20,284 bases of DNA from Pseudomonadota bacterium (lineage in GTDB: Bacteria; Myxococcota_A; Polyangia; Polyangiales; Polyangiaceae): contig JAEYVE010000206.1 in assembly GCA_023432025.1 (NCBI GenBank), forward strand, positions 1 to 20,284, given 5' to 3'. Below the pieces are notes generated by a model. The model made no database searches, was not told the DNA's origin, and was given only the letters and a program-made list of their open reading frames with translations. The position numbers and the translations under genes were made by a program. Below, in pieces: positions 13,851-20,284 of this stretch (position 1 is the stretch's first letter; every line of letters starts with the position of its first letter).

Positions 13851-14663
13851 CTACTTTTCTGGCTGTGCCGAGGGCGCCGGGCGTGCTGCGTCCGGGTTCA
13901 AAAAGTCGATTCCTGCGCCGGGCGCCCCCGGGGCGGCCTTGGGCTTCGGCGCCTCGGGCGGAAGGCCCAGTTTGTCGGACGTCGAAGGGCGTTGATACGG
14001 GTTCGTCGCCGTCTTGGACGGCAAGACGCGCATGGCGCCCAGCACGATGTTTCCGTTGGGAAGCCGATCGAACTCGAGGACGAGGCCGTCGTAGTAGTGG
14101 CGCTCGAGCGTGCCGTTTTGGTCGAGCGGCTCCGAGAGCTTTTCGATTTTGTCCGGGGCGCGAAGCTCCTCCAAAACGATGTGTTTGTGTACGCCGAGCG
14201 AAATGTCCGGCAAGAGCGCGCCGAAGTACGTGCCGAAGTAGCGCGGAGAGCCGTCTTTTGCGGGCGGCGCCGGGCGGTCGCGCCGGACGACGTAAATGCC
14301 GTCGACGACGCCGTCCTTCATCGTGAAGTCGACGGCCTGGTCCACGTACAAGCAGCGCGTTTCGCGGAGCTCGTCACAAGGACGCGTCATGTGACGCGCC
14401 ACGCTCTCGAAGTTCGAGCCGAAGCGGATGGGGCCGAGGCCCTGACCTGGCAAGACCGGCATGGGGTAGCCGATTGTTCTTGGGCTCCCGAGCGGTCCGT
14501 ACGGGCTGGGTCCGACCGCTGCCGAAGTTGCGGGCGGGGTACTGGACGTCGCCGAAGGGGCGCCTTTCCCTGCGTTGCTCTCGGTAGGCGTCGCCTTTTC
14601 GCCTTTGCAGCCGATGGCCACGGCGCAAGTGAGGGCGACCACGATGAACTGAGGAGATCTCAT
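13851..14663 (-). CDS. Putative lipoprotein, function unknown
   Basis: This 270-aa protein has a 19-residue signal (MRSPQFIVVALTCAVAIGC) ending in a lipobox, then a Ser/Thr/Pro/Ala linker to about residue 65. A folded domain follows (LGPIRFGSNFESVARHM, CDELRETRCLYVDQAVDFTMKDGVVDGIYVVRRDRP) and a Pro/Ala-rich tail. The phrase GLGPIRFGSN resembles the short periplasmic repeats that start many uncharacterised myxobacterial lipoproteins, but I cannot name a family. Two cysteines of the domain could form a disulfide. ATG 14663 is chosen for the signal peptide; ATG 14687 would add eight residues and is the overlapping alternative. It diverges from the ArsA-like gene with only about 22 bp between the chosen starts. 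Confidence 0.75.
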   Translation of the reverse strand: MRSPQFIVVALTCAVAIGCKGEKATPTESNAGKGAPSATSSTPPATSAAVGPSPYGPLGSPRTIGYPMPVLPGQGLGPIRFGSNFESVARHMTRPCDELRETRCLYVDQAVDFTMKDGVVDGIYVVRRDRPAPPAKDGSPRYFGTYFGALLPDISLGVHKHIVLEELRAPDKIEKLSEPLDQNGTLERHYYDGLVLEFDRLPNGNIVLGAMRVLPSKTATNPYQRPSTSDKLGLPPEAPKPKAAPGAPGAGIDFLNPDAARPAPSAQPEK

Positions 14664-14685
14664 GGGAGGATGTGCGCCTGATAGC

Positions 14686-15669
14686 ATGCAATACTCGGTC
14701 GGGAGCCGCTCCGGCTCTCGTTTGGCAGGTGTGACTTTGCTCGATGACCAGCGCTTCGTTTTCGTCACCGGCAAAGGGGGGGTGGGAAAAACTCTGGTGA
14801 CCGTGGCGCTGGGGGCGGAGCTCGCGGCGCGAGGAAAAAAAACGCTTCTCGTCGTTTCCGGCGGCCCCAGCAAGGCGGCCCACCTGCTCGGGGTGAACCA
14901 CATCCAGCCCGAGCCGCACGAGGTGCAGCCAGGCCTGTATGCGGTTCACATCGAGCCCGAGCAAGCCATGGCCGAGTACGGCCGCATGGTTCTTCGGAGC
15001 CAAACCCTCTACGACACGCTGTTCGATAACCGCTACGTGCGCGGTTTCTTCCGCGGCATCCCCGGTCTTCGTGAGTGGGCCCTTCTTGGCAAGGCGTGGT
15101 TCTTGAGCGGCGGAGACGGTCGTGGTCTTCCACGCCGCGGCGACCCACCACCGTTCGACGTGGTGGTGCTAGACGCACCGGCAACCGGTCACGGCACGGA
15201 TCTCTTGCGCGTTCCACGCGTCATCGTGGACGTCGCGCCGGGGGGCCGTTTGCGCGACGACGCGCAAGCGGCTTGGTGCACTCTCCGTGATGGGCGGCAA
15301 ACCGCGGTCATTCTCGTCAGCTTGCCCGAGGAGCTCCCCACCACGGAAACCCTCGAGCTCGCGGAGGTGGTTCGCGGTGAGCTGGGTCTCCCGTTGGCCG
15401 GCCTCGTCATCAACATGGTGCAAGAGCCGCTTTTTTCGGTCGAGGAGCGAGCATCGCTCCTCGCCTTACCGCCTTTGTCGGTGCCAGTCGGTCCCGAGGT
15501 TGCGCTGTATTACGCGGTGCGACGAGCCGCCTCGGAAGGTGTCCAAGAGGAAAATTTAAGGCGTCTCGAGGCCATGGGCCTGCCGACCGTCCGTTTTCCT
15601 CGTCTTCCCCAAGAGCCGAGCAATTTTTTGGACGCCGCGGGATTGTCCGGGCACTTCTCACGCGTTTAA
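14686..15669 (+). CDS. ArsA/GET3-family ATPase with altered Switch I
   Basis: This cytoplasmic SIMIBI-class ATPase of about 327 aa has the deviant Walker A GKGGVGKT immediately after a FVFVTG strand. It has a Walker-B/Switch II region VVVLDAPATGHGTDLLRVPR, close to the DTAPTGHTLRLL of ArsA/GET3, and later VILVSLPEELPTTET and GLVINMV. The Switch I DPAHSL element, whose Asp is essential in GET3, is replaced by GGPSKAAHL. The enzyme may therefore hydrolyse ATP differently or belong to the paired ArsA-like subgroup; no partner copy is present here. A role in arsenite export is unsupported, since no arsB/arsC/arsR is nearby. The start is uncertain: ATG 14686, GTG 14731 or TTG 14737. The kinase gene follows after 42 bp on the same strand. 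Confidence 0.82.
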   Translation: MQYSVGSRSGSRLAGVTLLDDQRFVFVTGKGGVGKTLVTVALGAELAARGKKTLLVVSGGPSKAAHLLGVNHIQPEPHEVQPGLYAVHIEPEQAMAEYGRMVLRSQTLYDTLFDNRYVRGFFRGIPGLREWALLGKAWFLSGGDGRGLPRRGDPPPFDVVVLDAPATGHGTDLLRVPRVIVDVAPGGRLRDDAQAAWCTLRDGRQTAVILVSLPEELPTTETLELAEVVRGELGLPLAGLVINMVQEPLFSVEERASLLALPPLSVPVGPEVALYYAVRRAASEGVQEENLRRLEAMGLPTVRFPRLPQEPSNFLDAAGLSGHFSRV

Positions 15670-15694
15670 ACGAGCCGAGCGACCGCTCGGGCGC

Positions 15695-15700
15695 TATTGT
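15695..15700 (+). promoter_or_regulatory. -10-like hexamer upstream of the kinase gene
   Basis: TATTGT ends 11 nt before ATG 15712, in the 42-bp gap after the ArsA-like gene. The segment between it and the ATG is C-rich without any Shine-Dalgarno. It may indicate an internal promoter with a very short leader; weak evidence. Confidence 0.2.
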
Positions 15701-15711
15701 TGCCCCCGCCC

Positions 15712-17421
15712 ATGGCCCAGCCAGCTCTCGAACCAGGACGCGTTCTCGCCGGAAAGTACCGGTTGGGTGAGCGTTTGGGAGAAGGCGGCATGGGCGCCGT
15801 GTATCGAGCGGAGCACTTGGTTTTGCAGGCTCCGGTCGCCATCAAGGTGATCGAACGAGAAATCGTCGCGGACGACGCCACCAAGGCGCGCTTCGCTCGC
15901 GAAGCGCAGGCCGCAGCTGCGCTGCGGAGCCCGCACGTGGTCCAAATTCTGGACTACGGCACCGAGGACGATCTGCCCTTCATGGTCATGGAGCTGCTCG
16001 AGGGAGAAACGCTCGCGCAGCGTATTCGGCGCAAGAGGCGCCTCTCGGCCAACGAAACCAGCTGGATTTTGAGTCACGTCGGGCGAGCGGTGGCCAAAGC
16101 CCACGAGCAGGGCATCGTTCATCGTGACCTCAAGCCGGACAACGTCTTCCTCGTCAAAAACGAGGACGCGGAGGTCGCCAAGGTTCTCGATTTCGGCGTG
16201 GCCAAGGTGGAAGCCACGGCGCTCGGCGGAGGCGGGGACGGCACGTACACGCGCACCGGATCGCTGCTCGGTACGCCGTACTACATGAGCCCCGAGCAAG
16301 CTCAGGGCAACAAGGCCATCGATCATCGCTCGGATCTGTGGGCGCTCGCGGTCATCGCGTTCGAGTGCCTCACGGGCAAGCGCCCCTTCTCGAGTGATGG
16401 TCTCGGGGATCTCGTGCTGCAAATCTGCATCCGCGACATTCCCGTTCCCAGTCACGTAGCGCCGGTGCCGCTCGGCTTCGATGGCTGGTTCGAGCGCGCG
16501 ACGCAGCGCGAGCCGGACGCGCGTTTTCAGTCTGCCAAGGAGCTCACGGACGCGTTGCGGGAAGCGCTCGGCGTCGAGCTGCGGGACGCTCCGTCCACGC
16601 CGGACGTTCAAGTCACGGTGTCGCTCGGGCCTTCGTCGATGGCGCCGGGAGCAGAAGAAACCCCGCGCCAAGTGGACGGCAAAGCCGTCACGCTCGCAGA
16701 GAACGCGCTCCAGAAGTCGAGCGAAATCACCGTCTCGGACGTCACACGCCGCCTCAAGCGGGAAGACGTAGCTCTCCCTCAAGAGCCTTCGCTCGAAGAC
16801 ACCACGTTGCCCACCGTGCCCATGCGCGGCAGCGCGCGGCTGGTTGCTTTCGTCGGGCTCTCCGCGCTCGCCATTGGCGCGCTGGTCGGCGTCATCGCGC
16901 TCGGAGGACGTCCGGGCTTTCGCGTCGGGGATCTCACGGCGCCCGCCGCGAAGCCTGCGGTGAAGAGCGCTCGGGAGCCCACGCCGGCGTCTCGCGCTTC
17001 CGCTGAGCCCACGCACTCCGGCTCCACCAAGTCCTCACAATCGGACAGGTCCTCGCAAACAGAAAAGTCGTCGCCTTCGAGCGCTGCTTCCGCGGCAGCC
17101 GCAGCGCAGGCGAAAACACCTTTGGACGCTGCAGCGCCGCCGAGCGCGCCGGCGGCTTCCAGCGCGTCGTCCGCCGCGGCACCTTCTGCCGCGGCACCTT
17201 CTGCTTCCGAAGCGCCTTCGGCGACGCCTCCTCTGCCACCCGAGCCCTCCTCCTCCGCGGTTCCTGAGGCTCCCCCCGCTCCCTCGGACACGGGCGCTCC
17301 GCCCGAGCCCAGCCAGCCGCCCGGCGCGCCTGGTCCTACGCCCGCCCTCCCCGAACAGCTCGCTCCGCCGACGGAAGGCGAAGGCATGAGCTCGCCGCCG
17401 AGTCCGCTCGACGTCCCCTGA
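15712..17421 (+). CDS. Transmembrane Ser/Thr protein kinase (PknB-like) with Pro/Ala/Ser-rich C-terminal tail
   Basis: This 569-aa Hanks-type kinase phosphorylates Ser/Thr residues on as yet unknown targets. The N-terminal catalytic domain (15-288) is complete: G-loop LGEGGMGAVY, VAIK Lys45, helix-C Glu65, HRDLKPDN (137-144, catalytic D139), DFG (160-162), activation-segment end GTPYYMSPEQ, and DHRSDLWALAVIAFECLTGKRPF. Residues 290-370 are a linker with several Thr/Ser that could be autophosphorylation sites. One transmembrane helix (about 377-397) puts the remaining 170 residues outside. This tail is almost entirely Pro, Ala, Ser, Thr, Glu and Lys, with a 15-bp repeat inside. It has no PASTA or other sensor domain. 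ATG 15712 is preferred over TTG 15697. It is likely co-transcribed with the ArsA-like gene. Confidence 0.95.
   Translation: MAQPALEPGRVLAGKYRLGERLGEGGMGAVYRAEHLVLQAPVAIKVIEREIVADDATKARFAREAQAAAALRSPHVVQILDYGTEDDLPFMVMELLEGETLAQRIRRKRRLSANETSWILSHVGRAVAKAHEQGIVHRDLKPDNVFLVKNEDAEVAKVLDFGVAKVEATALGGGGDGTYTRTGSLLGTPYYMSPEQAQGNKAIDHRSDLWALAVIAFECLTGKRPFSSDGLGDLVLQICIRDIPVPSHVAPVPLGFDGWFERATQREPDARFQSAKELTDALREALGVELRDAPSTPDVQVTVSLGPSSMAPGAEETPRQVDGKAVTLAENALQKSSEITVSDVTRRLKREDVALPQEPSLEDTTLPTVPMRGSARLVAFVGLSALAIGALVGVIALGGRPGFRVGDLTAPAAKPAVKSAREPTPASRASAEPTHSGSTKSSQSDRSSQTEKSSPSSAASAAAAAQAKTPLDAAAPPSAPAASSASSAAAPSAAAPSASEAPSATPPLPPEPSSSAVPEAPPAPSDTGAPPEPSQPPGAPGPTPALPEQLAPPTEGEGMSSPPSPLDVP
17173..17202 (+). 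repeat. 15-bp in-frame tandem repeat in the kinase tail
   Basis: GCCGCGGCACCTTCT occurs twice back to back (17173-17187, 17188-17202), each encoding Ala-Ala-Ala-Pro-Ser. It lies in the low-complexity extracytoplasmic tail, where length change would be tolerated. Confidence 0.85.
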
Positions 17422-17854
17422 GCTCCCCTGAGAGCTCCGTTTCGCGAGCGTTCGAGCGGCGACGCACCGACGAAACGTGAGCCGCCACGCTGGCGGACTC
17501 ATCGTGAGTACTCATCGAGTGCTCAGTGGTTCGTCGTGAGAGCACGAGCGGCGGCGCTGCCCGCGAGCGCGCTCTGCGCGGTGAGCGCCCGCGTTCGATT
17601 GCAGGGGTTTCGTCGCGCGGAACCGCTACCAACGCTCACGATTCACTCACTCGTTGGATGAATGTGAGAGGGCCGTCTGCTTGTGGCAGAGCGTGCACAC
17701 ACGGTCGCTCGATGCGGGCTCGTGTGCGAGCAATCTTCACGGCTGACGTCAGTCGGTCATGTTCTCCATGAGGCACAATGGTAATATCGCAAACGCTGAC
17801 TGTATTCTTTGCTCATGTTTTCGCGAGTTTGCGCGGCAAGAGCGTTTATACTGA
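17422..17854. other. 433-bp intergenic region, partly AT-richer, with clustered palindromes
   Basis: No gene is supported. It begins with a near-duplicate of the kinase stop region (17415-17437). Inverted repeats include CGTTTCG/CGAAACG (17438-17444 and 17471-17477), the perfect palindrome TGAGTACTCA (17505-17514), and CGCAAAC/GTTTGCG (17788-17794 and 17827-17833). ACTCATCG recurs at 17497 and 17510. From about 17755 the base composition is clearly less GC-rich than the surrounding genes, with TAATAT (17782-17787) and TATACT (17847-17852) as possible -10 sequences. Confidence 0.5.
17847..17852 (+). promoter_or_regulatory. -10-like hexamer TATACT before the 61-aa protein
   Basis: TATACT, one mismatch from TATAAT, lies 2 nt before ATG 17855 in an AT-richer tract. 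A transcription start would then fall inside the first codons, so it either serves a different start or is coincidental. No good -35 at 16-18 bp is visible. Confidence 0.25.
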
Positions 17855-18040
17855 ATGTCACCTCGACTACGACCCCAATGCGTCGGCTGCGGTAGGCTGG
17901 CTCCCCCCACGGAGACCAACTTCGAGCTCATGAGCGCACGTCATGGTTGGCGTCTTCAGGTGGAGAAGGGTCGCGACGGGAGCCGCGCCGCAACTTGGTA
18001 TTGTCCCGCCTGCTGGCTCAAGAGCCAAACGAAGCCCTGA
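17855..18040 (+). CDS. Small zinc-ribbon-like conserved hypothetical protein
   Basis: This 61-aa protein has two Cys pairs, CVGC (Cys9, Cys12) and CPAC (Cys50, Cys53), spaced as in a zinc ribbon. They are separated by ETNFELMSARHGWRL and a short basic loop. From memory, small proteins with a CxxCG...TETNxxLxSxxHGWR...WxCPxCW layout are common and uncharacterised in myxobacteria. No function is known to me; nucleic-acid or protein binding via a zinc knuckle is inference. ATG 17855 is the only reasonable start, without a clear ribosome-binding site. It stands alone on the + strand, converging on the deacylase gene 51 bp away. Confidence 0.65.
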   Translation: MSPRLRPQCVGCGRLAPPTETNFELMSARHGWRLQVEKGRDGSRAATWYCPACWLKSQTKP

Positions 18041-18091
18041 CACGCCACGGAACCTGGACGTCGAGCGCGTCCACGGAGCTCAGGCTCGCGT

Positions 18092-18571
18092 TCAGGTCGT
18101 CGCTACGTCCACGAGCACGGCAGAAAGAACGCGCTGGGCGTCCTGGGGCGAGAGGGCGACGAGAAAGCCGCGTTTGCCACCGTTGATGTAGATGCGCGGC
18201 AGCGCCTGGATGCTCTCTTGCATGTAAACCGGCATCTTGCGGCGCGTGCCGAACGGAGAGGTGCCGCCCACTTGGTAGCCGCTGTGGCGGTCGGCGACCT
18301 CGGGCGCGCAGGGAGAAATGGTTTTGACGCCCAGGTGCCGCGCGAGCGCCTTGGTCGAAACCTGACGATCTCCGTGCATGAGGACGACGAGCGGCCGCTT
18401 GCCTTCGTCTTCCATGATCAAGGTTTTGATTACACAGTGCTCGTCCACGCCGAGCGCCGCGGCGCTGTGCGCCGTTCCGCCACGTTCGACGTAGTCGTAC
18501 GGGTGGGGCTCGAACGGTACTCGTTCGGCGCGAAGCGCGCGCACGGCGGACGTAACAGGGTACTTTCCCAT
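18092..18571 (-). CDS. ybaK: Cys-tRNA(Pro)/Cys-tRNA(Cys) deacylase, YbaK/EbsC family
   Basis: A 159-aa free-standing editing domain that hydrolyses mischarged aminoacyl-tRNA, chiefly Cys-tRNA(Pro), protecting translation. The YbaK pattern is clear along the whole length: a TSAVRALRAERVPFEPHPYDY start, VIKTLIM (the conserved Lys), LKALARHLGVK-like helix, GYQVGGTSPFGTRRKMPVYM, and IYINGGKRGFLVALSP near the end. The length equals E. coli YbaK. ATG 18571 begins MGKYPVTSAV. It lies downstream of the aldehyde dehydrogenase on the same strand, separated by a strong hairpin, so it probably has its own promoter or depends on read-through. Confidence 0.95.
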   Translation of the reverse strand: MGKYPVTSAVRALRAERVPFEPHPYDYVERGGTAHSAAALGVDEHCVIKTLIMEDEGKRPLVVLMHGDRQVSTKALARHLGVKTISPCAPEVADRHSGYQVGGTSPFGTRRKMPVYMQESIQALPRIYINGGKRGFLVALSPQDAQRVLSAVLVDVATT

Positions 18572-18596
18572 GGGGCGGGGAGCTTTGTCGCAAGAA

Positions 18597-18624
18597 GCTG
18601 CCGCCCGCGGAAGCGGGCGGCAGC
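18597..18624 (-). terminator. Perfect 12-bp GC hairpin between aldehyde dehydrogenase and ybaK
   Basis: GCTGCCGCCCGC (18597-18608), a 4-nt loop, and GCGGGCGGCAGC (18613-18624) form a perfect stem. It starts 5 bases past the aldehyde dehydrogenase stop codon, read on the - strand. It is followed by TTCTTG, a weak U-tract. This is the best terminator candidate in the window and would separate the two transcripts. Confidence 0.75.
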
Positions 18625-18629
18625 GTGCG

Positions 18630-20231
18630 TCACGCTTCGACGAGCCTTGCCCAGTCGTCCGGCGGGGTGCGCGCGCCTTCTTCGGCCAGATCGATTTGCG
18701 CTTTCTGCAGCTTGCCGGACAAATCCACGTTCACCGATTGCCAGCGCGTGTACGAGTCGAGCACCCAGATGCCGCTTTCGCGCGTGCCGTTGCCGCTCCA
18801 GCCGTTGCCGCCGAAGGGCAAGTGCGCTTCGGCGCCGGTGGTGGAGTTGTTGATGCTGGTCATGCCGGCGGAAATGCGCTCCTTGAAGCGCAGCATGGCG
18901 CGCGCGTCGCGCGTGTAGAGCGCGGACGAGAGCCCGTAGCGTGTGGCGTTGGCGACCTCGATGGCGTGATCGAGGCCGTCGACTTCCACCAAGTTCACTG
19001 TGGGGCCGAAGCACTCTTCCTGGAAGACGCGCATTTTCGGCGTGACGCGGGCGAAGATGCGCGGGCTCGCGTACAGGCCTTTCTGTGCGTCGCCGCGGAA
19101 CCCACGCGGCTCGTTGCCCGGCGTGATGCGCTGGCCGTCGAGCACGAGCTCCGCGCCGTCGTCCAGGCCTTCCACGCGCTGGCTGAGCCAGCGCTCCGCG
19201 AAGCGCGCGTTGATGAACGGCCCGTAGTCGACCTGTTCGTCCAGCGGATTTCCCACGGTGAGCAGCTCCGCCCGGCGCACCAGCTGCTCGCGCACCTGCG
19301 GCATCACGCGGCGGTCGACCAGAATGTTGCCGCAGCTCGTGCAGCGTTGCCCGGCGGTGCCGAACGAGGCCCACAGCGCGCCCTCGACGGCGAGCTCGAG
19401 GTCGGCGTCCGCCAGGATGACGAGCGGATTCTTGCCGCCCAGCTCGAGAGAAGGCACCTGCAGGTTTCGCCCGCACACCTCGCCAATCTTTCTACCGACC
19501 GCCGTCGAGCCCGTGAACGAAATTTTGTCGATGGTGCCGGCGTCCACCTCGTTCACCAAGAACTCGCCGGCGCCGGAGGCGCCCGGGCCGTGCACCACGC
19601 TGAGCACGCCGGCGGGGAGACCCGCGCGCCGCCACAAGTCGGCGAACAAAGCCGCAGTTCCCGGAGCGTCGTCCGACGGCTTCCACACCGCGGCGTTGCC
19701 GCACAAAAGAGCGGGGATGAGCTTCCAGCTGGGCACGGCGATGGGGAAGTTGCCGGCCGTGATGACGCCCACGACGCCCACGGGGCGCCGGTAGGTGAAG
19801 AGCTCCTTGTCGGCGAGCTCACTGGGCACGGTTTGACCGTAGAGGCGCCGCCCCTCGCTCAAGAAGAACTCTGCGGTGTCCACCGCTTCTTGTACGCTGC
19901 CGCGCGCTTCGCGCAGCGGCTTGCCCACCTCGCGCGCCACGAAGCGCGCCAGGTTTTCTTTCTGTGAAACGAGCAGCTCACGGAGCCGCGCGATGACCTG
20001 CGCGCGCGCGGGCGCCGGCACCCGCGCCCACTCCACTTGAGCCGAGCGCGCCCGTTCGCACGCCTCGTGCACCTCCGCCGCCGTCGAGACGGGCGCGATG
20101 GTGACCACGTCGTCGCGGTTGGCGGGGTTCTTGCGCTCGAAGTGCTCGGAGCTCGCGCGCGCGCCGCCGGCGATCCAGTTCTTGACGACCAGCGTTTTTG
20201 GACGACCCGCGCCTTGGTCTCTCTGCTCCAT
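18630..20231 (-). CDS. NAD(P)-dependent aldehyde dehydrogenase, substrate not determined
   Basis: A 533-aa ALDH-superfamily enzyme oxidising an aldehyde to a carboxylate. All core parts are present: VGVITAGNFPIAVPSWKLIPAL (N161), WKPSDDAP (K184), the cofactor turn SFTGSTAVG, LELGGKNP (general base E263), GQRCTSCG (nucleophile C297), and EECFGPTV, with the ending SINNSTTGAEAHLPFGG. The last motif and the WQSVNVDLSG tail point to the branch containing semialdehyde dehydrogenases such as alpha-ketoglutaric semialdehyde or aminoadipic semialdehyde enzymes, but I cannot assign one. ATG 20231 has no Shine-Dalgarno. The run of 24 G (C on the coding strand) begins 28 bp upstream, at the window edge. 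No pathway partner is adjacent. Confidence 0.93.
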   Translation of the reverse strand: MEQRDQGAGRPKTLVVKNWIAGGARASSEHFERKNPANRDDVVTIAPVSTAAEVHEACERARSAQVEWARVPAPARAQVIARLRELLVSQKENLARFVAREVGKPLREARGSVQEAVDTAEFFLSEGRRLYGQTVPSELADKELFTYRRPVGVVGVITAGNFPIAVPSWKLIPALLCGNAAVWKPSDDAPGTAALFADLWRRAGLPAGVLSVVHGPGASGAGEFLVNEVDAGTIDKISFTGSTAVGRKIGEVCGRNLQVPSLELGGKNPLVILADADLELAVEGALWASFGTAGQRCTSCGNILVDRRVMPQVREQLVRRAELLTVGNPLDEQVDYGPFINARFAERWLSQRVEGLDDGAELVLDGQRITPGNEPRGFRGDAQKGLYASPRIFARVTPKMRVFQEECFGPTVNLVEVDGLDHAIEVANATRYGLSSALYTRDARAMLRFKERISAGMTSINNSTTGAEAHLPFGGNGWSGNGTRESGIWVLDSYTRWQSVNVDLSGKLQKAQIDLAEEGARTPPDDWARLVEA

Positions 20232-20258
20232 GAGAGGAGCGTGAGACGTTGGTGGCGT

Positions 20259-20282
20259 GGGGGGGGGGGGGGGGGGGGGGGG
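20259..20282. repeat. Homopolymer run of 24 G
   Basis: An uninterrupted G24 tract lies 28-51 bp upstream of the aldehyde dehydrogenase start codon; on the coding strand it reads as C24. It is at the very end of the window, which may be where the assembly or the excerpt stops. The length may be imprecise because of sequencing error. Confidence 0.9.
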
Positions 20283-20284
20283 TG

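Noticed and set aside
13838..13851. Frameshift or truncation of the STAND ATPase by the adjacent gene
   Set aside because: No continuation of helical repeat sequence is seen in any frame after 13840, and the opposite-strand lipoprotein is intact up to its own stop.
14686..15669. Arsenical resistance operon
   Set aside because: Only the ATPase resembles ArsA; there is no arsB, arsC, arsD or arsR and Switch I is altered.
15694..17016. 440-codon - strand frame opposite the kinase
   Set aside because: The + strand has all Hanks kinase motifs; the antisense product has no recognisable domain.

Overview
The window is about 20.3 kb of very GC-rich bacterial chromosome, gene-dense, with ATG, GTG and TTG starts. 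A eukaryote-like Ser/Thr kinase with a Pro/Ala/Ser tail, a collagen-like lipoprotein with repeated Cys/EF-hand-like modules, an ArsA-like ATPase and tiny Cys-pair proteins together suggest a myxobacterium, probably of the Polyangia/Sorangiineae side. That placement is inference from gene content; no rRNA or other marker is present.

Layout. 1-503 is non-coding, G-rich and contains a 118-bp sequence repeated at 185-bp offset. 504-5889 (+ strand) carries a KefB/KefC-type K+/H+ antiporter, a PolB-related 3'-5' exonuclease, a collagen-like lipoprotein, a GST-like protein and a YgfF-type short-chain dehydrogenase, then a 62-aa four-Cys protein (6074-6262). 6278-8852 (- strand) carries a hemerythrin-domain protein, alanine racemase and a Cys-rich putative lipoprotein. 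8933-13840 (+ strand) is a riboflavin/nusB block: ribE (riboflavin synthase), a RibBA-like protein whose GTP cyclohydrolase II half has lost its zinc cysteines, ribH, nusB, an orphan M17 aminopeptidase N-terminal domain and a minimal STAND/NB-ARC-like ATPase. 13851-14663 (-) is a lipoprotein, divergent from an ArsA-like ATPase and a transmembrane Ser/Thr kinase (14686-17421, +). After a 433-bp gap of lower GC come a 61-aa zinc-ribbon-like protein (+), a YbaK-type deacylase (-) and an aldehyde dehydrogenase (-), whose upstream region ends in a run of 24 G at the window edge.

How the genes fit together. The clearest functional unit is 8933-12189: riboflavin synthase, DHBP synthase and lumazine synthase supply the late riboflavin steps, followed by nusB as in many bacteria. 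A functional GTP cyclohydrolase II must be encoded elsewhere if the degenerate domain is inactive. The two genes after nusB are tightly packed behind it and are the best candidates for something undescribed. The rest looks like housekeeping and stress genes (K+ efflux, hemerythrin, GST-like, SDR, ALDH, mistranslation editing) plus surface lipoproteins.

Non-coding structure is notable. A 12-nt hairpin word, GTGC-GGGA-GCAC, occurs at four intergenic sites. A 13-bp tandem repeat has amplified the stop codon of ribE. Several genes without a Shine-Dalgarno sequence have -10-like hexamers just before their start codons. No tRNA, rRNA, CRISPR array, insertion sequence, transposase or FMN riboswitch was recognised.
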